A stretch of DNA of 64,000 nucleotides, from positions 310,001 through 374,000 of the forward strand of contig CAWCPF010000002.1 in the NCBI GenBank assembly GCA_963797485.1. The letters run 5' to 3'. The first letter of the stretch is position 1. Each line of letters opens with the position of its first letter. The notes under the pieces are model-generated. The model saw nothing but the letters and a program-made list of their open reading frames with translations. It was not told where the DNA came from and made no database searches. Positions 1-10,660 of the stretch are shown here, piece after piece. The DNA is from CAWAND01 sp963797485. GTDB taxonomy: Bacteria; Chloroflexota; Anaerolineae; Anaerolineales; E44-bin32. The translations under genes were made by a program, and so were the position numbers.

Positions 1-81
1 CGGCCGAGCCCGCATCTCAGCCTTCGCAGACCTTGCCCGCGCCTCCCGAGCCTGACCCGCGGCTCGCTTACAGCATGGTGA

Positions 82-441
82 TGGCACCACGCTTTCCTGA
101 GCACCGCCTGGCAGGGAGCCTGGTTGAGAGTTCTCACCGAATGGACACGCCGTCTTTGCGTCGGCTGGGACTGGAAGGCCGAGCGTCTGACGGTGACCGA
201 AGACACGCTGCTCCTTGAAGTCAGACTGCCCCCTGACGAAGCCCCCGCGGCGGCGGCCGACCGGTTGGCCAATCAGCTCTCTGACCGGATTCTCGAGACC
301 TACCCCCATCTCAATCCGGGGTTCCCGTCCGGCCGATTCTGGGCAACCGCGTGCCTGCTCAAGTCCGGCGCCCCGCCATCCGCCACCGAAATCAGGGCCT
401 TCGTAACGCAGCTCCGGCGAACTCAGGGCTTCCAGACCTGA
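82..441 (+). CDS. C-terminal part of an unrecognised protein
   Basis: An open frame ends at 441 and reads back to a stop at 79-81. A TTG at 124 could start it, but the protein sense seems to continue upstream in another frame (positions 3-80 read as a Pro/Ala-rich linker), so this is probably the tail of a gene that begins before the window and carries a frameshift near 80. The visible part is about 119 residues, tryptophan-rich at its start and then alternating acidic and hydrophobic. I recognise no family. It lies just upstream of polA on the same strand. Confidence 0.4.
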   Translation, partial: WHHAFLSTAWQGAWLRVLTEWTRRLCVGWDWKAERLTVTEDTLLLEVRLPPDEAPAAAADRLANQLSDRILETYPHLNPGFPSGRFWATACLLKSGAPPSATEIRAFVTQLRRTQGFQT

Positions 442-469
442 GCCGCTCGGCCGGCCGCCAGACCGGCGA

Positions 470-478
470 TGCTACAAT
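470..478 (+). promoter_or_regulatory. Extended -10 promoter upstream of polA
   Basis: TGcTACAAT is an extended -10 element (TGN followed by TACAAT) 36 nt upstream of the polA ATG. No convincing -35 box is visible, as expected for extended -10 promoters. The same 9-mer recurs at 10010-10018 before the microcompartment operon. Confidence 0.5.
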
Positions 479-514
479 GGGCGCAGACCGCGCCCGGCGC
501 CAGGAGCTCATCCC

Positions 515-3303
515 ATGCCAACCCAGGCAAGATTGTTCTTGATCGACGGTCACGCCCTGGCCTATCGCACCTATTTTGCGCTTACCGGCGTCGGGGGAGG
601 CGAACGCTGGATCACCAAATCCGGCGAGCCGACCGCCGGCACCTACGGATTCGCCGCCGTCCTGCTCAAGCTGCTGGAAGACGAACGCCCCGAGTACCTG
701 GCGGTCTCGTTTGATACGGGCAAGACCTTTCGAGACGAGCTCTACCCGGAGTACAAGGCCACCCGCGAGAAGATGCCGGATGATCTCAGGCTGCAAATCG
801 AGCGCATCCGCGAGCTCGTGACCGCCTTCGGCATTCCGGTCCTTGAAGCCGACGGGTTCGAGGCGGATGATGTCTTGGGCACGGTGGCGCGCGATGGCCT
901 CCGCACAGGGCGTCCGTGTGGTCATCCTCACCGGGGACCGTGATTTGCTTCAGCTGGCCGGCGACGGAGTTGTCATCCGGTTGGCGGGTCAGAAGCTGTC
1001 CGAAGCCGCCGACTATGGTCCACCCGAGGTCGTCGCTAAGCTGGGGGTCTCCCCCAACCAGGTTGTCGATTACAAAGCTCTGGTGGGTGACACAAGCGAC
1101 AACATCCCAGGGGTTCGGGGCGTGGGAGAAAAGACGGCCGTGTCGTTGATCGAGCAATATGGTTCGCTCGACAACATCTACGCACACCTGGATGACATAC
1201 CCACCCGATTCTAAAACCAAGCTCGAGGCCGGCCGAGAACAGGCCTACCTCAGCCAGAAACTGGCCGCCATCAGCACCCGGGTGCCCCTGGACTTTGACT
1301 TGGAAGCCTGCCGTGCCCAGGCCTATAACCGCGATCGAGTGGTCGAGCTGTTCCGCGAACTGGAATTTCGATCCCTCCTGGATCGCATCCCATCGTCATC
1401 GGATTCCAGCCGCGGCACACAACTTGATCTGTTCGTGTCCGCCGCCCCACCGGCCGCGTCACCCATCGAGCATGTCATCGTGGTCGACGAGCCAGGCGGG
1501 CTGGACACCCTGGTCAACGCTCTGCAAACGGCCGATCAAATTGCCTTTGACGTGGAAACGACCTCCACCGACCCCATGCAAGCCGATCTGGTGGGCATCT
1601 CGCTCTCGATGGACCCGAATACCGGCTATTACCTTCCGGTCGGCCATACGGCCGCCGCCGCCCAGGGTCCTCAGCTCCCGCTTGAACGCGTCCTGGAGGC
1701 ATTGCGTGGCCCGCTCACGGATCCCGGCATCCCTAAGGTCGGCCACAACGTCAAATACGACGCCATCATGCTCACTCGCTACGGTCTGGAGCCCGCCCCT
1801 CTGGCTTTCGATACCATGCTGGCTGAATGGCTATCCGACCCGGGTTCTCGCAATCTGGGCCTCAAGAGCCTGGCCTGGGTTCGTCTGGGCGTCGAGATGA
1901 CCGAAATCACTACGCTGATTGGAACCGGCCGTTCGCAACGCACGATGGCCGAAGTCCCCATCGCCGAGGCGGCGCCCTATGCGGCCGCCGATGCGGCTGT
2001 CACCTTAAGGCTGGTCCCCCAGCTCCGGCAGGAACTCGAAGACAAGCGTCTGTCGGCCCTGATGGATAGCCTTGAGATGCCGCTTGTGCCGGTGCTGGCC
2101 GGGATGGAATTGGCCGGCATTGCCCTCGACCAGGACTTCCTGGCCCGGCTTTCGGAAGAGCTGTCAGCCCGTTTGGTGACCATCGAAGACGGCATTTACA
2201 AGCTCGTCGGGCGGCCCTTCAACCTTAACTCGCCCCAGCAGTTATCCGAGGTCTTGTTCGGCGATCTCAAGATCGAGCCCCCCGATCGCACGCGGAAAAC
2301 GTCTTCCGGTTTCTACTCCACCGCTGCCTCCGTCCTGGAGGTGCTGCGCGAGGCGCACCCGGCCGTGGAATTGATCCTTGAGCAGCGCGAGCTCGCCAAG
2401 CTGAAGTCAACCTATGCCGATGCGCTGCGCACCCAGGTGAATCCGGCCACCGGCCGCGTGCACACGTCGTACAGCCAGACCGGCTCGGTCACCGGGCGGC
2501 TGGCATCGTCCGAACCCAACCTGCAAAACATCCCCATCCGAACCGAATTGGGTCGGCAGATCAGGCGCGCCTTTGTCGCCGACCGAGGGCAGGTATTGAT
2601 TTCGGTCGACTACTCGCAGATCGAGCTACGCATTGTGGCGCACATGGCCGACGATCAGGCCATGATCGATGCCTTCCGGCAAGACCAGGATATCCACGCC
2701 ACAACCGCCGCCGCCGTCTTCTCGGTCCAACCCGGCGATGTGACCCCGGAGATGCGCCGCCGAGCCAAGGCGGTCAATTTCGGACTGATCTACGGCATGA
2801 GCGCCTTCGGGCTGTCGCGTTCAACCGATTTGACCCTGGCGGAGGCGGAAGATTTCGTGAAGGCCTACTTCGAACGTTTCCCGGGGGTCAAAGGCTATCT
2901 GGATGGCACACGCAAAGCCGCCGTGAAGTACGGCTTCGTCGAAACGCTGCTCGGGCGACGCCGTTACTTCCCTCAGCTAGCCAAAGGCGGGCCCGCCGTT
3001 TCCGAGGTGGCGTGCTCGCGGGCGCTGCGCGAAGCCGTCAATGCTCCCATCCAGGGCACAGCCGCCGATATCATCGAATTGGCGATGATCCGCATTCCAA
3101 AAGCGTTCGAGGATGCCGGACTTGCAGCCAGCATGCTGCTTCAGGTCCATGACGAGCTGGTGTTCGAAGCCCCGAAATCAGAGCTGGCCGCCACCGTAGA
3201 ACTGGTCAAGCGGATCATGGGTGAAGCGTATGAGCTTAAGGTGCCGCTTAAAACCGACGCTTCGGCAGGGAAGAATTGGTATGACATGCAACCCCTCGCC
3301 TGA
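515..3303 (+). CDS. polA: DNA polymerase I (two apparent frameshifts)
   Basis: Replication and repair polymerase that removes RNA primers and fills gaps. Read across two frame changes (near 895 and 1207) it gives about 929 residues, the usual length. The N-terminal 5'-3' exonuclease begins LFLIDGHALAYR and carries ILTGDRDLLQL and GVRGVGEKTA. The proofreading domain has all three exo motifs (DVETTS, GHNVKYD, YAAADAA), so 3'-5' exonuclease is predicted active, unlike in many PolA proteins. The polymerase domain has motif A (DYSQIELR), motif B (RRRAKAVNFGLIYG) and motif C (QVHDELVFEAP). The ATG at 515 follows an AGGAG box at about 8 nt. The gene is surely functional, and the frameshifts are most simply sequence errors. 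Confidence 0.93.
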
Positions 3304-3379
3304 GCGGGCTGCGTACCCATGCCGGGCGCGGCCGCACTCAGCCCCGGCCTTCCCAGGTACGTGGGGAGACTTCCTATGC

Positions 3380-3385
3380 TATACT
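3380..3385 (+). promoter_or_regulatory. Putative -10 box before the TPR gene
   Basis: TATACT, in the context TATGCTATACT, lies about 33 nt before the ATG at 3418 in the polA-TPR intergenic gap. No clear -35 partner is visible. Confidence 0.35.
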
Positions 3386-3417
3386 CCCAATCCGACCTCC
3401 CTGCCTAAGAATCAGCC

Positions 3418-5788
3418 ATGACCGGACGCCAGGATCTATTCGAAGAATCCATGCAACTCGGCCACTCGGCCGCCTGGGACCAGGATTGGGACCGGGCGCT
3501 CGAGTTTTACCGCAAGGCCCTGGCCGAGTTTCCGGAAGATCATGACGCGCTCGTCAGTCTGGGCCTTGCCTTGGTGGAGACGCACCACGAGAAGGAGGCC
3601 CTGGGCGTTTACAACAAGGCCTCCAAGGCCGACGCAAACGATCCCGTGCCGGCTGAAAAATGCGCTTCCATCTTCGAAAATCTCGGTCAATTGAAAGAGG
3701 CCATTCAGGCTCGGGAGAATGCCGCTGAGCTTTACCTTCGCCGCCGGGATGTCGAAAAGGCCATCGACAATTGGAATCACATCGGGCGCCTCTCACCGGG
3801 CAACCTGGCAGCCCGAACCCGCCTGGCGCTCACCAATGAGCGTTTGGGACGGCGACGCCAATCAGTTCACGAGTATCTGGCCGTCGCTTCCATTCTCCAG
3901 AAAGCCGGCAAGCTCGATCGGGCGACCGAGGCTGTGCAGCGTGCATTGGGTCTCGTCCCCGGCGACGCCGAGGCGACCAAGGCCATGCGCCTGATCCAGG
4001 CAGCTGAGCCCCTGCCCTTGCCAGTTGCACCAATCGGATCTACCCGGCCGTTGCGCATGAACCAGGTCAAGACCATGCTGGAGACTCCCGCGGCCGAGTT
4101 CTCGGGATACGCATCCTCTCCGGCCCCCAACGCCGACAGAGTCCGACGTTGAGTTCGCCGATCCCGAAGAAGCCGCCGAAAACCTCGCCCTCAGCCTGCT
4201 GGCCGGTCTGCTCTTCGAGGACTTTGAGCAGGACAGCGCTGAGCAAGACGAACCTTCTGGACTTGGCTCTTTGGCTCGCGGCATCAGCCGGGCGCGCTGG
4301 CAGCAATGCCACGCGGGCTTCGATGCTGAGGTACCTCAGCCAGGCGATCGACCTTCAGTCGCACGACAAGCGTCCCCAGGCCATCAAGGAATACGTTCGG
4401 GCGCTTGATTCCGGACTGGTGCATCCAGCGGCTCACTACACCCTCGGCCGCCTTTATAAGGAAACGGGCAACACCGATGAGGCCAAGAAACACTACCTGG
4501 AAGCCATCGGGCATCCTGAACTCTCGCTGGGCGTGAATTTGGCTTTGGGCCGCATGGCCAAAGCCGACAACGACCTGCCCGAGGCTGCCCGCTATTTGGT
4601 ACAGGCCCTGCGCATCGCCGACTTTATGTCGGTCAGCCGCGAGCAGTCATCAGAACTGGGGCAAATCTATGACTCCATGCTCGCAACTCAGACCGAAGGC
4701 GACGAGCAGGCCCTGTCTGAGATCGTCGACAATGCCCTCGATTTCCTGACGGGGCCGAATTGGCTTCAGCGAGTGCGAGAGGCCAGAGAGCAACTCCAGG
4801 GCCGGGGGGACGGCGTGGAGGTCATCCCCATTGCGCAGATTCTGGCCGGGGGCGGCTCGGATCGGGTGCTCAAGGCGCTCCAGCGTGTCGACGAACTGGC
4901 TCGCCAGAGCAAGTTCGCCTCGGCCATGGAAGAAGCCATGTTGGCGCTCGAATATGCCCCCTCCTACCTGGCCCTTCACCGTCGCATCGCCCAGATCATG
5001 ATTTCGGACCGGGCGGACCGAGCCCGGGCTGAGCAAGCTCGCCACCATAGCCGAGACACATCGCATCCGCGGCGAAGTCGCCGAAGCCGCCGACACTTAC
5101 GCCGCCGTCCTTCGATATTCGCCCGTCGACGTTCCCTCCAGGCGGAAGCTGATTGATTTGTTGATCCAGCAAGACAAACACCAGGCAGTGCTCGAACAGT
5201 TCTTTGAGCTCTCCGACCTCTACCGCGAGTTGGCCCAGATCGATGCCGCCCGAAAGACCTTGGCCGAAGCCCTTCATCACGTCCAAACCGATGGGTCGGA
5301 CCGCGAATGGGGGCTCAAGATCCTTAGCCAGATGGGAGATATCGACATTTCGCGCTTGGATTGGCGTCAAGGGGTGGACGTCTTCCGCCAGATTTCGCGT
5401 TATGGATCCGCAAAATGAAGAAGCGCGGTCGAAACTCATCGACCTGAATTTGCGTCTCGGGCAGGAGAAGCAGGCCGCCGACGAGCTTGATGACTACCTT
5501 CAATTTCTGGTCCAGAAGAACCGGCAGACGGACGCGCTCGAGCTGTTGGAGGAGCTGGCTCGCGAGCATCCGGGCCTTCAGAGTTTGCATGCCCGGCTGG
5601 CTGAGGCCTATCGGCTGGCGGGCCGGACGGCCGATGCCATCGCCCAATTCGACGCCCTGGGCGAGATCCAGCTCGACGGCGGCGATGTGCAGGGCGCCAT
5701 CAAGTCCATCAAGACCATCATTGAGATCGGTCCTCCGGACGTGGCTGGATATGAGGAACTGCTGAAGAATCTCGAGGCCCGCAAGTGA
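3418..5788 (+). CDS. Large tetratricopeptide-repeat protein (several frameshifts)
   Basis: Four consecutive frames join into one protein of about 790 residues made almost entirely of TPR helices, for example the segments starting DWDRALEFYRKALAEFPEDH and LGRLYKETGNTDEAKKHYLE and the C-terminal DAIAQFDALGEIQLDGGD. Frame changes are needed near 4110-4150, 4320, 5020 and 5400; the reading between them (for example PEEAAENLALSLLAGLLFEDF at about 4160) keeps good protein character. There is no signal peptide, so it is probably a cytosolic scaffold or chaperone-like protein. It lies between polA and cdaA, 31 nt before the latter. The specific partner is unknown. The count of frameshifts is high even for this window, so real decay cannot be excluded. 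Confidence 0.7.
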
Positions 5789-5819
5789 ACACCCATTTCC
5801 GCCGGTTTGAAGTCGCGCC

Positions 5820-6689
5820 GTGAATGAACTTTTCAGCGAGCTGTTTTTCTTATTTCAACGCCTTGGCTGGCTCGATGTTCTTGACATCCTGCTGGTCACG
5901 ACCATTTTCTTCTTCCTGCTGACGCTGGTCAGGGGAACACAGGCGGTTGTTCTTCTGCGGGGCATGATCCTGCTCATCATCGCCATCGCCCTGCTCACCG
6001 GCTTGCTCCATCTTCCGGCCTTCTCCTGGTTGCTTCGCACCACGCTGCCAGCTTTGTTGGTGGCCATCCCGGTCATCTTCGCCCCGGAGATTCGGCGCGC
6101 CCTGGAGCGCCTGGGACGCGCCGGCGCGATCTTCGCCGCCAATCCGGTCACCGGTGCGCTGGACGAGCGAATAGACGCCATCTGCGCCGCCGCTCAGCGA
6201 CTGACCGAACACAGGCACGGAGCCATCATCGTCATCGAGCGCGAAGTCGTGCTGGAGGAGTACGTTGAGACAGGCGTGCTGCTCGACGCCCGCCTTTCCC
6301 CAGAGCTGCTTCTTCAAATCTTCTACGTCAATACTCCCTTGCATGACGGCGCCGCCATCATACGCGGTAATCGCGTGGCGGCCGCCGCGTGCGTGCTGCC
6401 TCTGTCTTCCAGCGGGACGCTGTCGCGATCGCCCGAAAGGCAGATGGGACTGCGCCACCGGGCGGCATTAGGTATCAGCGAAGTCAGCGACGCGGTTGCC
6501 GTGGTCGTCTCTGAAGAGCGAGGCATTGTCTCGGTCGCCCACAACGGCCGCATGATCCGCCGACTCGACCAAAGCCGGCTCCGGAATATCCTGATCGCCT
6601 TCTACCGGCCCCGACCCCAGGGCGCGCTCCCGGCCTGGTTGGAGGGTCTCATTAGCCGCATGACCCAAATCGGCAGTCGGGCTGCGTGA
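5820..6689 (+). CDS. cdaA: Diadenylate cyclase CdaA (DAC domain membrane protein)
   Basis: Makes c-di-AMP from two ATP. The 289-residue protein has about three N-terminal membrane helices (residues 10-90) followed by a DisA_N/DAC domain. The catalytic DGA motif is in LHDGAAII and the RHR motif in GLRHRAALG; both are intact. Length matches the CdaA family (about 270-290). It starts at GTG 5820. The next gene is a YbbR/CdaR protein, the usual membrane regulator of CdaA, so the pair is the standard cdaA-cdaR module controlling osmolyte and cell-wall homeostasis. Confidence 0.93.
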   Translation: MNELFSELFFLFQRLGWLDVLDILLVTTIFFFLLTLVRGTQAVVLLRGMILLIIAIALLTGLLHLPAFSWLLRTTLPALLVAIPVIFAPEIRRALERLGRAGAIFAANPVTGALDERIDAICAAAQRLTEHRHGAIIVIEREVVLEEYVETGVLLDARLSPELLLQIFYVNTPLHDGAAIIRGNRVAAAACVLPLSSSGTLSRSPERQMGLRHRAALGISEVSDAVAVVVSEERGIVSVAHNGRMIRRLDQSRLRNILIAFYRPRPQGALPAWLEGLISRMTQIGSRAA

Positions 6690-6705
6690 GGCCGAGGCCG
6701 CCACG

Positions 6706-7948
6706 ATGCGCTGGCTGCTCGATAACCTGAGCTCGCTGCTCCTTGCCTTGATCCTGTCCCTGACGGTGTGGGTCGCCGCCGTCTCGTCTTCCGACCCGAT
6801 TGAGGTTCATAGCCTCCCAAATGCCACACCCATCGAATTCCGAAACCTGGGTGACGGCTTGGTGCTCGTCAGCGCGCAGGCGCGGCAGACGTCGATCAGT
6901 GTCCGCGCTCCTCAATCGGTTTGGAACCAGTTGCCGGCCACCGATGTCGTGGCCTGGGTCGAGCTCAGCGGCCTCCAGCCCGGAACTTATCAGCTCCCAA
7001 TCCAATCCATTGTCGACCGCCGGCTGGTCCAGATTAGCGGCCTCGATCCAGACACCGACTCCATCACCATCGAGGCCGCCACCACCCGCCGAATGGGGAT
7101 TCAGGCCGTCCGCCACGGGGAGCTGGCCATAGGGTTCCGAACCGATCCACCGCAGCTGCAGCCTGCCTTGGCAACCGTCATTGGGCCGACCTCGGCCGTA
7201 AGCCGCGTCGATCACCTGCAGATCGATATCGACATGACCGGCCGCAGCCAGACCTTTACACAGGATTTGACCATTCAAGCCCTGGATACGCAGGGGCAGC
7301 CCGTGTCCGGGATCAGCCTCGATCCCGCCATTGCCCAGGTCAGCGTGGGCATCGAAGAACTGGGTGGCTATCGGTCGGTGGTCGTGCTGCCCAAGATCGA
7401 CGGCGAAGTCGAGCCAGGCTATCAGCTTACGGGAATCACGGTCCAGCCGACGCTGGTGACGGTCTTTTCGGCTGATCCCTCGCAGGTCGATCAATTGGGC
7501 GGATTCGTCGAGACCGATCCGGTGAGCCTGGCGGGGGTCACAGGCGACATCCAGAAGAACGTCAGCCTGAGCCTGCCCGAAGGGGTGTCCATCGTCGGTG
7601 ACAAGACCGTGACCGTCAAGATCGACATCTCGCCGATCGAAAACTCACTCAAGGTCACCCGGGCGATTGAAATCACCGGCCTGCAGCAGGGGCTGTTTGC
7701 CCAGGCCTCGCCTGAACTCGGTGAGCCTGATCCTGAATGGGCCCGTGCCCATCCTTGACAACCTTCGGCTGACGGATGTGCGTGTGGTGCTGGATTTGAT
7801 CAACCTGGCGACGGGAACCTACCAACTGACGCCTCAGGTGTTCACCTCTTCCGATGAGATCAGGGTTCAGAGCCTGCTTCCCGACACCATCGAGGTCACC
7901 ATAGGCCGGACCCCGTTCCCCACGTCCCAGCCGACGACCATCCCCTGA
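6706..7948 (+). CDS. cdaR: YbbR-domain protein, CdaA regulator (one frameshift)
   Basis: Single N-terminal membrane anchor (residues about 8-28) followed by an extracellular chain of YbbR repeats rich in beta structure. About 413 residues when the frame change near 7700 is read through; the second frame supplies the last repeat (starting about LILNGPVPILDNLRLTDVRV). It follows cdaA by 16 nt on the same strand. In Firmicutes CdaR binds CdaA and modulates its activity. Assignment rests on the family profile I recognise and on the neighbourhood. Confidence 0.85.
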
Positions 7949-7953
7949 TCGTG

Positions 7954-9331
7954 ATGTCCATCCCCATCGCGGCGCTCCTTGGGCGCCCAAACGTTGGCAA
8001 GTCGACGCTCTTCAACCGCCTGGTCGGTGACCGGCTGGCCGTCGTCTCAGGCATCCCTGGCACCACCCGGGACCGCCTGGTGGCCCAGTCCGAATGGCGC
8101 GGCCGCACATTTTAATGTCGTGGACACCGGAGGCATCGATCCAACTCGGCCGGGCAGCGGCGAGCCTTTGTCCATCAACTCGGCCGATTACGTCCCCCAG
8201 ATCCGTGAGCAGGCTGAGATGGCCGCCGCCGACGCCGATGTGATCTTGTTCATGGTCGATGCCGAATCGGGCCTGATCCCGGCCGACCGAGAGGTCGCTG
8301 AGCTGCTTAGGCGTCATCGCCCCGGAGCCCGGGCGGCGCCGACCGTGCTCTTGGTGGCCAACAAATGTGACAACGCCGCTCGTCGGGAGGCGGCCATTGA
8401 GTTCTTTGAGCTGGGGCTGGGGGAGCCAATTCCGGTATCGGCACTCCATGGAACGGGTTCCGGCGATCTGCTCGATCGGCTTGTGGACGCGCTTCCCCCC
8501 GGCCATGAACCCAAACTGGCCGACGACCGCATTGGCATGGCCATCATTGGCCGACCCAATGTGGGGAAATCGAGCCTATTGAACCGGTTGCTGGGGGAGG
8601 AACGCGTGATCGTCTCTCCCATTCCAGGCACCACCCGCGATGCCGTCGATACTCAGATTGACTTTGAAGGCACCCCGCTGACCTTGATTGACACAGCCGG
8701 CATCCGCCGCCGTGGGCGTGTCGAGCCGGGTGTCGAAAAGTACTCAGTTCTGCGGGTGTTGAAAGCCCTGGACCGCGCTGAAATCGTGCTGCTATTGGTG
8801 GATGCCGGGCGAGGCCTGGCTGCCCAGGATGCGCACGTGGCCGGGATGGCCATCGACATGCTGAAGAGCGCTGTCGTGCTGGTCAACAAGTGGGACCTGA
8901 TTCCAAAGGCGCAAGCTGATCCATCGGCTTATACGGAGGCGCTGAGGAACACACTCAAGTTTCTCGATTACGTTCCGGTGTTGTTCATCTCAGCCAAGAC
9001 GGGTTTCGGCGTGGATCAGGTCCTCCCCATGGCGCTTCAAGTCCATGAAGAGCGCCTGCGCCGCATTCCGACCGCCGATGTCAACCGACTGCTCCAGGAA
9101 GCCATGGAGCGCCACGCTCCCCCGTCAGTGTCCGGCCGAACCCTCAAGTTCTTCTACGCCAGCCAGGTCCGAAGTGACCCCCCGACCTTCGTGTTCCACG
9201 TCAACGATCCCAAGCTGGTTCACTTCAGCTATCGACGCTTCCTGGAGAATCAGATTCGCGAGCGCTACGGCTTCTTGGGGACACCGCTCAGACTCACTTT
9301 CCGCTCTCGGCGGGGTGAAGCTCAGCCCTGA
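7954..9331 (+). CDS. der: Ribosome assembly GTPase Der (EngA), one frameshift
   Basis: Tandem-GTPase protein needed for 50S subunit maturation. The true start is ATG 7954 (SIPIAALLGRPNVGKSTLFN); the frame breaks at the T-run 8110-8113, where TTTT stands in place of the TTT required to read GRTFNVVDTGG. Both G domains are complete: G1 GRPNVGKST and GRPNVGKSS, G2/PGTTRD twice, G3 DTGG and DTAG, G4 NKCD and NKWD. The C-terminal KH-like domain ends with TPLRLTFRSRRGE. About 458 residues, normal for the family. The frameshift is a clear homopolymer error type. Confidence 0.95.
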
Positions 9332-9342
9332 GCCGCACGGCC

Positions 9343-9371
9343 TTGCTCTGACCGAATCCGAGACTTATAAT
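9343..9371 (+). promoter_or_regulatory. Sigma-A type promoter of lepB
   Basis: TTGCTC (9343-9348), a 17-nt spacer, then a perfect TATAAT (9366-9371). The expected transcription start, about 7 nt downstream, coincides with the GTG at 9378, so the lepB transcript from this promoter would have almost no leader. Confidence 0.6.
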
Positions 9372-9377
9372 CCTCGC

Positions 9378-9983
9378 GTGTCTGATCCCGGTAGGTTGGA
9401 CCCAGCGCCCCCTGAGTGGGGCGCAACCGCCTCTCCAGACTTTGGCCGGCGCCTTCTTCATGGCCTGAGCGAACTACTTCAGACGCTGCTCATCGCCGGC
9501 ATCCTCTTCCTGGGGATCAACTTCGTTTCCGCCCGAATTCGAGTTGAAGGCAGCAGCATGGAGCCCAGCCTGCACGACGGTGAATTCGTCGTCGTCAACC
9601 GGCTGGCATACCGCTGGACCGCCCCACAGCGCGGCGACATCATCGTCTTCTACTACCCCAAGGATCCGAGCCGCCGCTTCATCAAGCGCATCATCGGACT
9701 GCCAGGCGACGCCGTTAGTGTGCGCCAGGGGGAGGTCGTGGTCAATGGCTCCCCGCTGGACGAACCCTACATCCTTTCCCCGCCCCGCTACCAGGGCACT
9801 TGGCAGGTTGGCCCTGACGAGCTGTTCGTACTGGGCGACAACCGCAACAACTCCCTCGATTCTGAACGCTGGGGCATGCTGCCAATGTCTGAAGTCATTG
9901 GCAAGGCCACATTGGTGTACTGGCCTCTGACCGAGCTGGGCGTTATCCCGCACTATAACCTGGCTTCCGCCGCCTCGGAATGA
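9378..9983 (+). CDS. lepB: Signal peptidase I
   Basis: Cleaves signal peptides of exported proteins at the outer face of the membrane. 201 residues from GTG 9378: a cytosolic N-terminus, one membrane helix (about residues 35-55), then the S26 catalytic domain with the nucleophile Ser in GSSMEPSL and the general-base Lys in RRFIKRIIGLPGD, and the box E motif LGDNRNNSLDSE. A longer frame upstream overlaps der in another frame and is not used. A consensus promoter ends at 9371, so translation may be leaderless. Confidence 0.93.
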   Translation: MSDPGRLDPAPPEWGATASPDFGRRLLHGLSELLQTLLIAGILFLGINFVSARIRVEGSSMEPSLHDGEFVVVNRLAYRWTAPQRGDIIVFYYPKDPSRRFIKRIIGLPGDAVSVRQGEVVVNGSPLDEPYILSPPRYQGTWQVGPDELFVLGDNRNNSLDSERWGMLPMSEVIGKATLVYWPLTELGVIPHYNLASAASE

Positions 9984-10009
9984 GGCCCGCGGGCCGCCAA
10001 ACCCGCCTA

Positions 10010-10018
10010 TGCTACAAT
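10010..10018 (+). promoter_or_regulatory. Extended -10 promoter of the microcompartment operon
   Basis: TGcTACAAT, identical to the element before polA, stands 26 nt after the lepB stop and 83 nt before the rpiB-like GTG. An identical 9-mer lies inside the rpiB-like gene (about 10454-10462) and could be an internal start. No -35 box is evident. Confidence 0.5.
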
Positions 10019-10101
10019 CGCCTCACCTGAGCCTCTTTCGGCGCTGGGGACCTCCAACTGGGATGGGCTTGAAGCCAGCTCCTGAAGAAGAAGGATCACC
10101 G

Positions 10102-10653
10102 GTGCTCTCGTCACTCGACGACAACGAACTCCATCAATTGGTCGAGCAGGTCGTCCGCCGAGCCTTGGGCGGGGTCGCCCCTCCCGGCGCGAGTCCACGC
10201 GGTCTGGTGGCACTTGGGGCGGATCATCGGGGGCAGACCCTAAAAGCCGACCTGATCGAGTGGTTGGATGAGCTGCAGTATGCGCATGAGGACGTCAGTT
10301 CGGGATTGCCGGAGGACGCCGAGTATCCGGACATCGCCGAAGCGGTCGCCCTCAGAGTGGCATCGGGCCAGGCCTGGCGCGGCATCCTGATTGATGGAGC
10401 CGGGATCGGCAGCGCCATCGCCGCAAACAAAGTGCCAGGCGTAAGAGCGGCGCTATGCTACAATCAGGCCTTGGCCGCCAACTCACGTGAGCACAACGAC
10501 GCCAACGTGCTCACGCTTGGTTCCGGCATGGTCGGAACGACGTTGGCGCGCTTGATCACCCAAACCTGGCTTGAGACCCCATTTGGCGGGGGCCGGCACG
10601 CCAGGCGGGTGAACAAGATCATAGAAATGGAGCGCCGCTACCGAGGGCAATGA
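10102..10653 (+). CDS. RpiB/LacAB-family sugar-phosphate isomerase with N-terminal encapsulation peptide
   Basis: Predicted to interconvert pentose-phosphate aldose and ketose forms and feed the next enzyme, DeoC. I choose GTG 10102 (AAGGA box about 8 nt upstream), giving 183 residues; the open frame extends upstream but with poor protein character. Residues 1-24 form an amphipathic helix (LDDNELHQLVEQVVRRALGG) followed by a Pro/Gly linker, the hallmark of a microcompartment encapsulation peptide. The body has GADHRGQTLK and SIAANK-type (AIAANKVPGVRAAL) and HNDANVLTLG motifs of the family. The position of the RpiB catalytic Cys (CGTGIG) is Asp here (DGAGIG). It is the first gene of the BMC operon. 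Confidence 0.85.
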   Translation: MLSSLDDNELHQLVEQVVRRALGGVAPPGASPRGLVALGADHRGQTLKADLIEWLDELQYAHEDVSSGLPEDAEYPDIAEAVALRVASGQAWRGILIDGAGIGSAIAANKVPGVRAALCYNQALAANSREHNDANVLTLGSGMVGTTLARLITQTWLETPFGGGRHARRVNKIIEMERRYRGQ

Positions 10654-10660
10654 AACTGGC

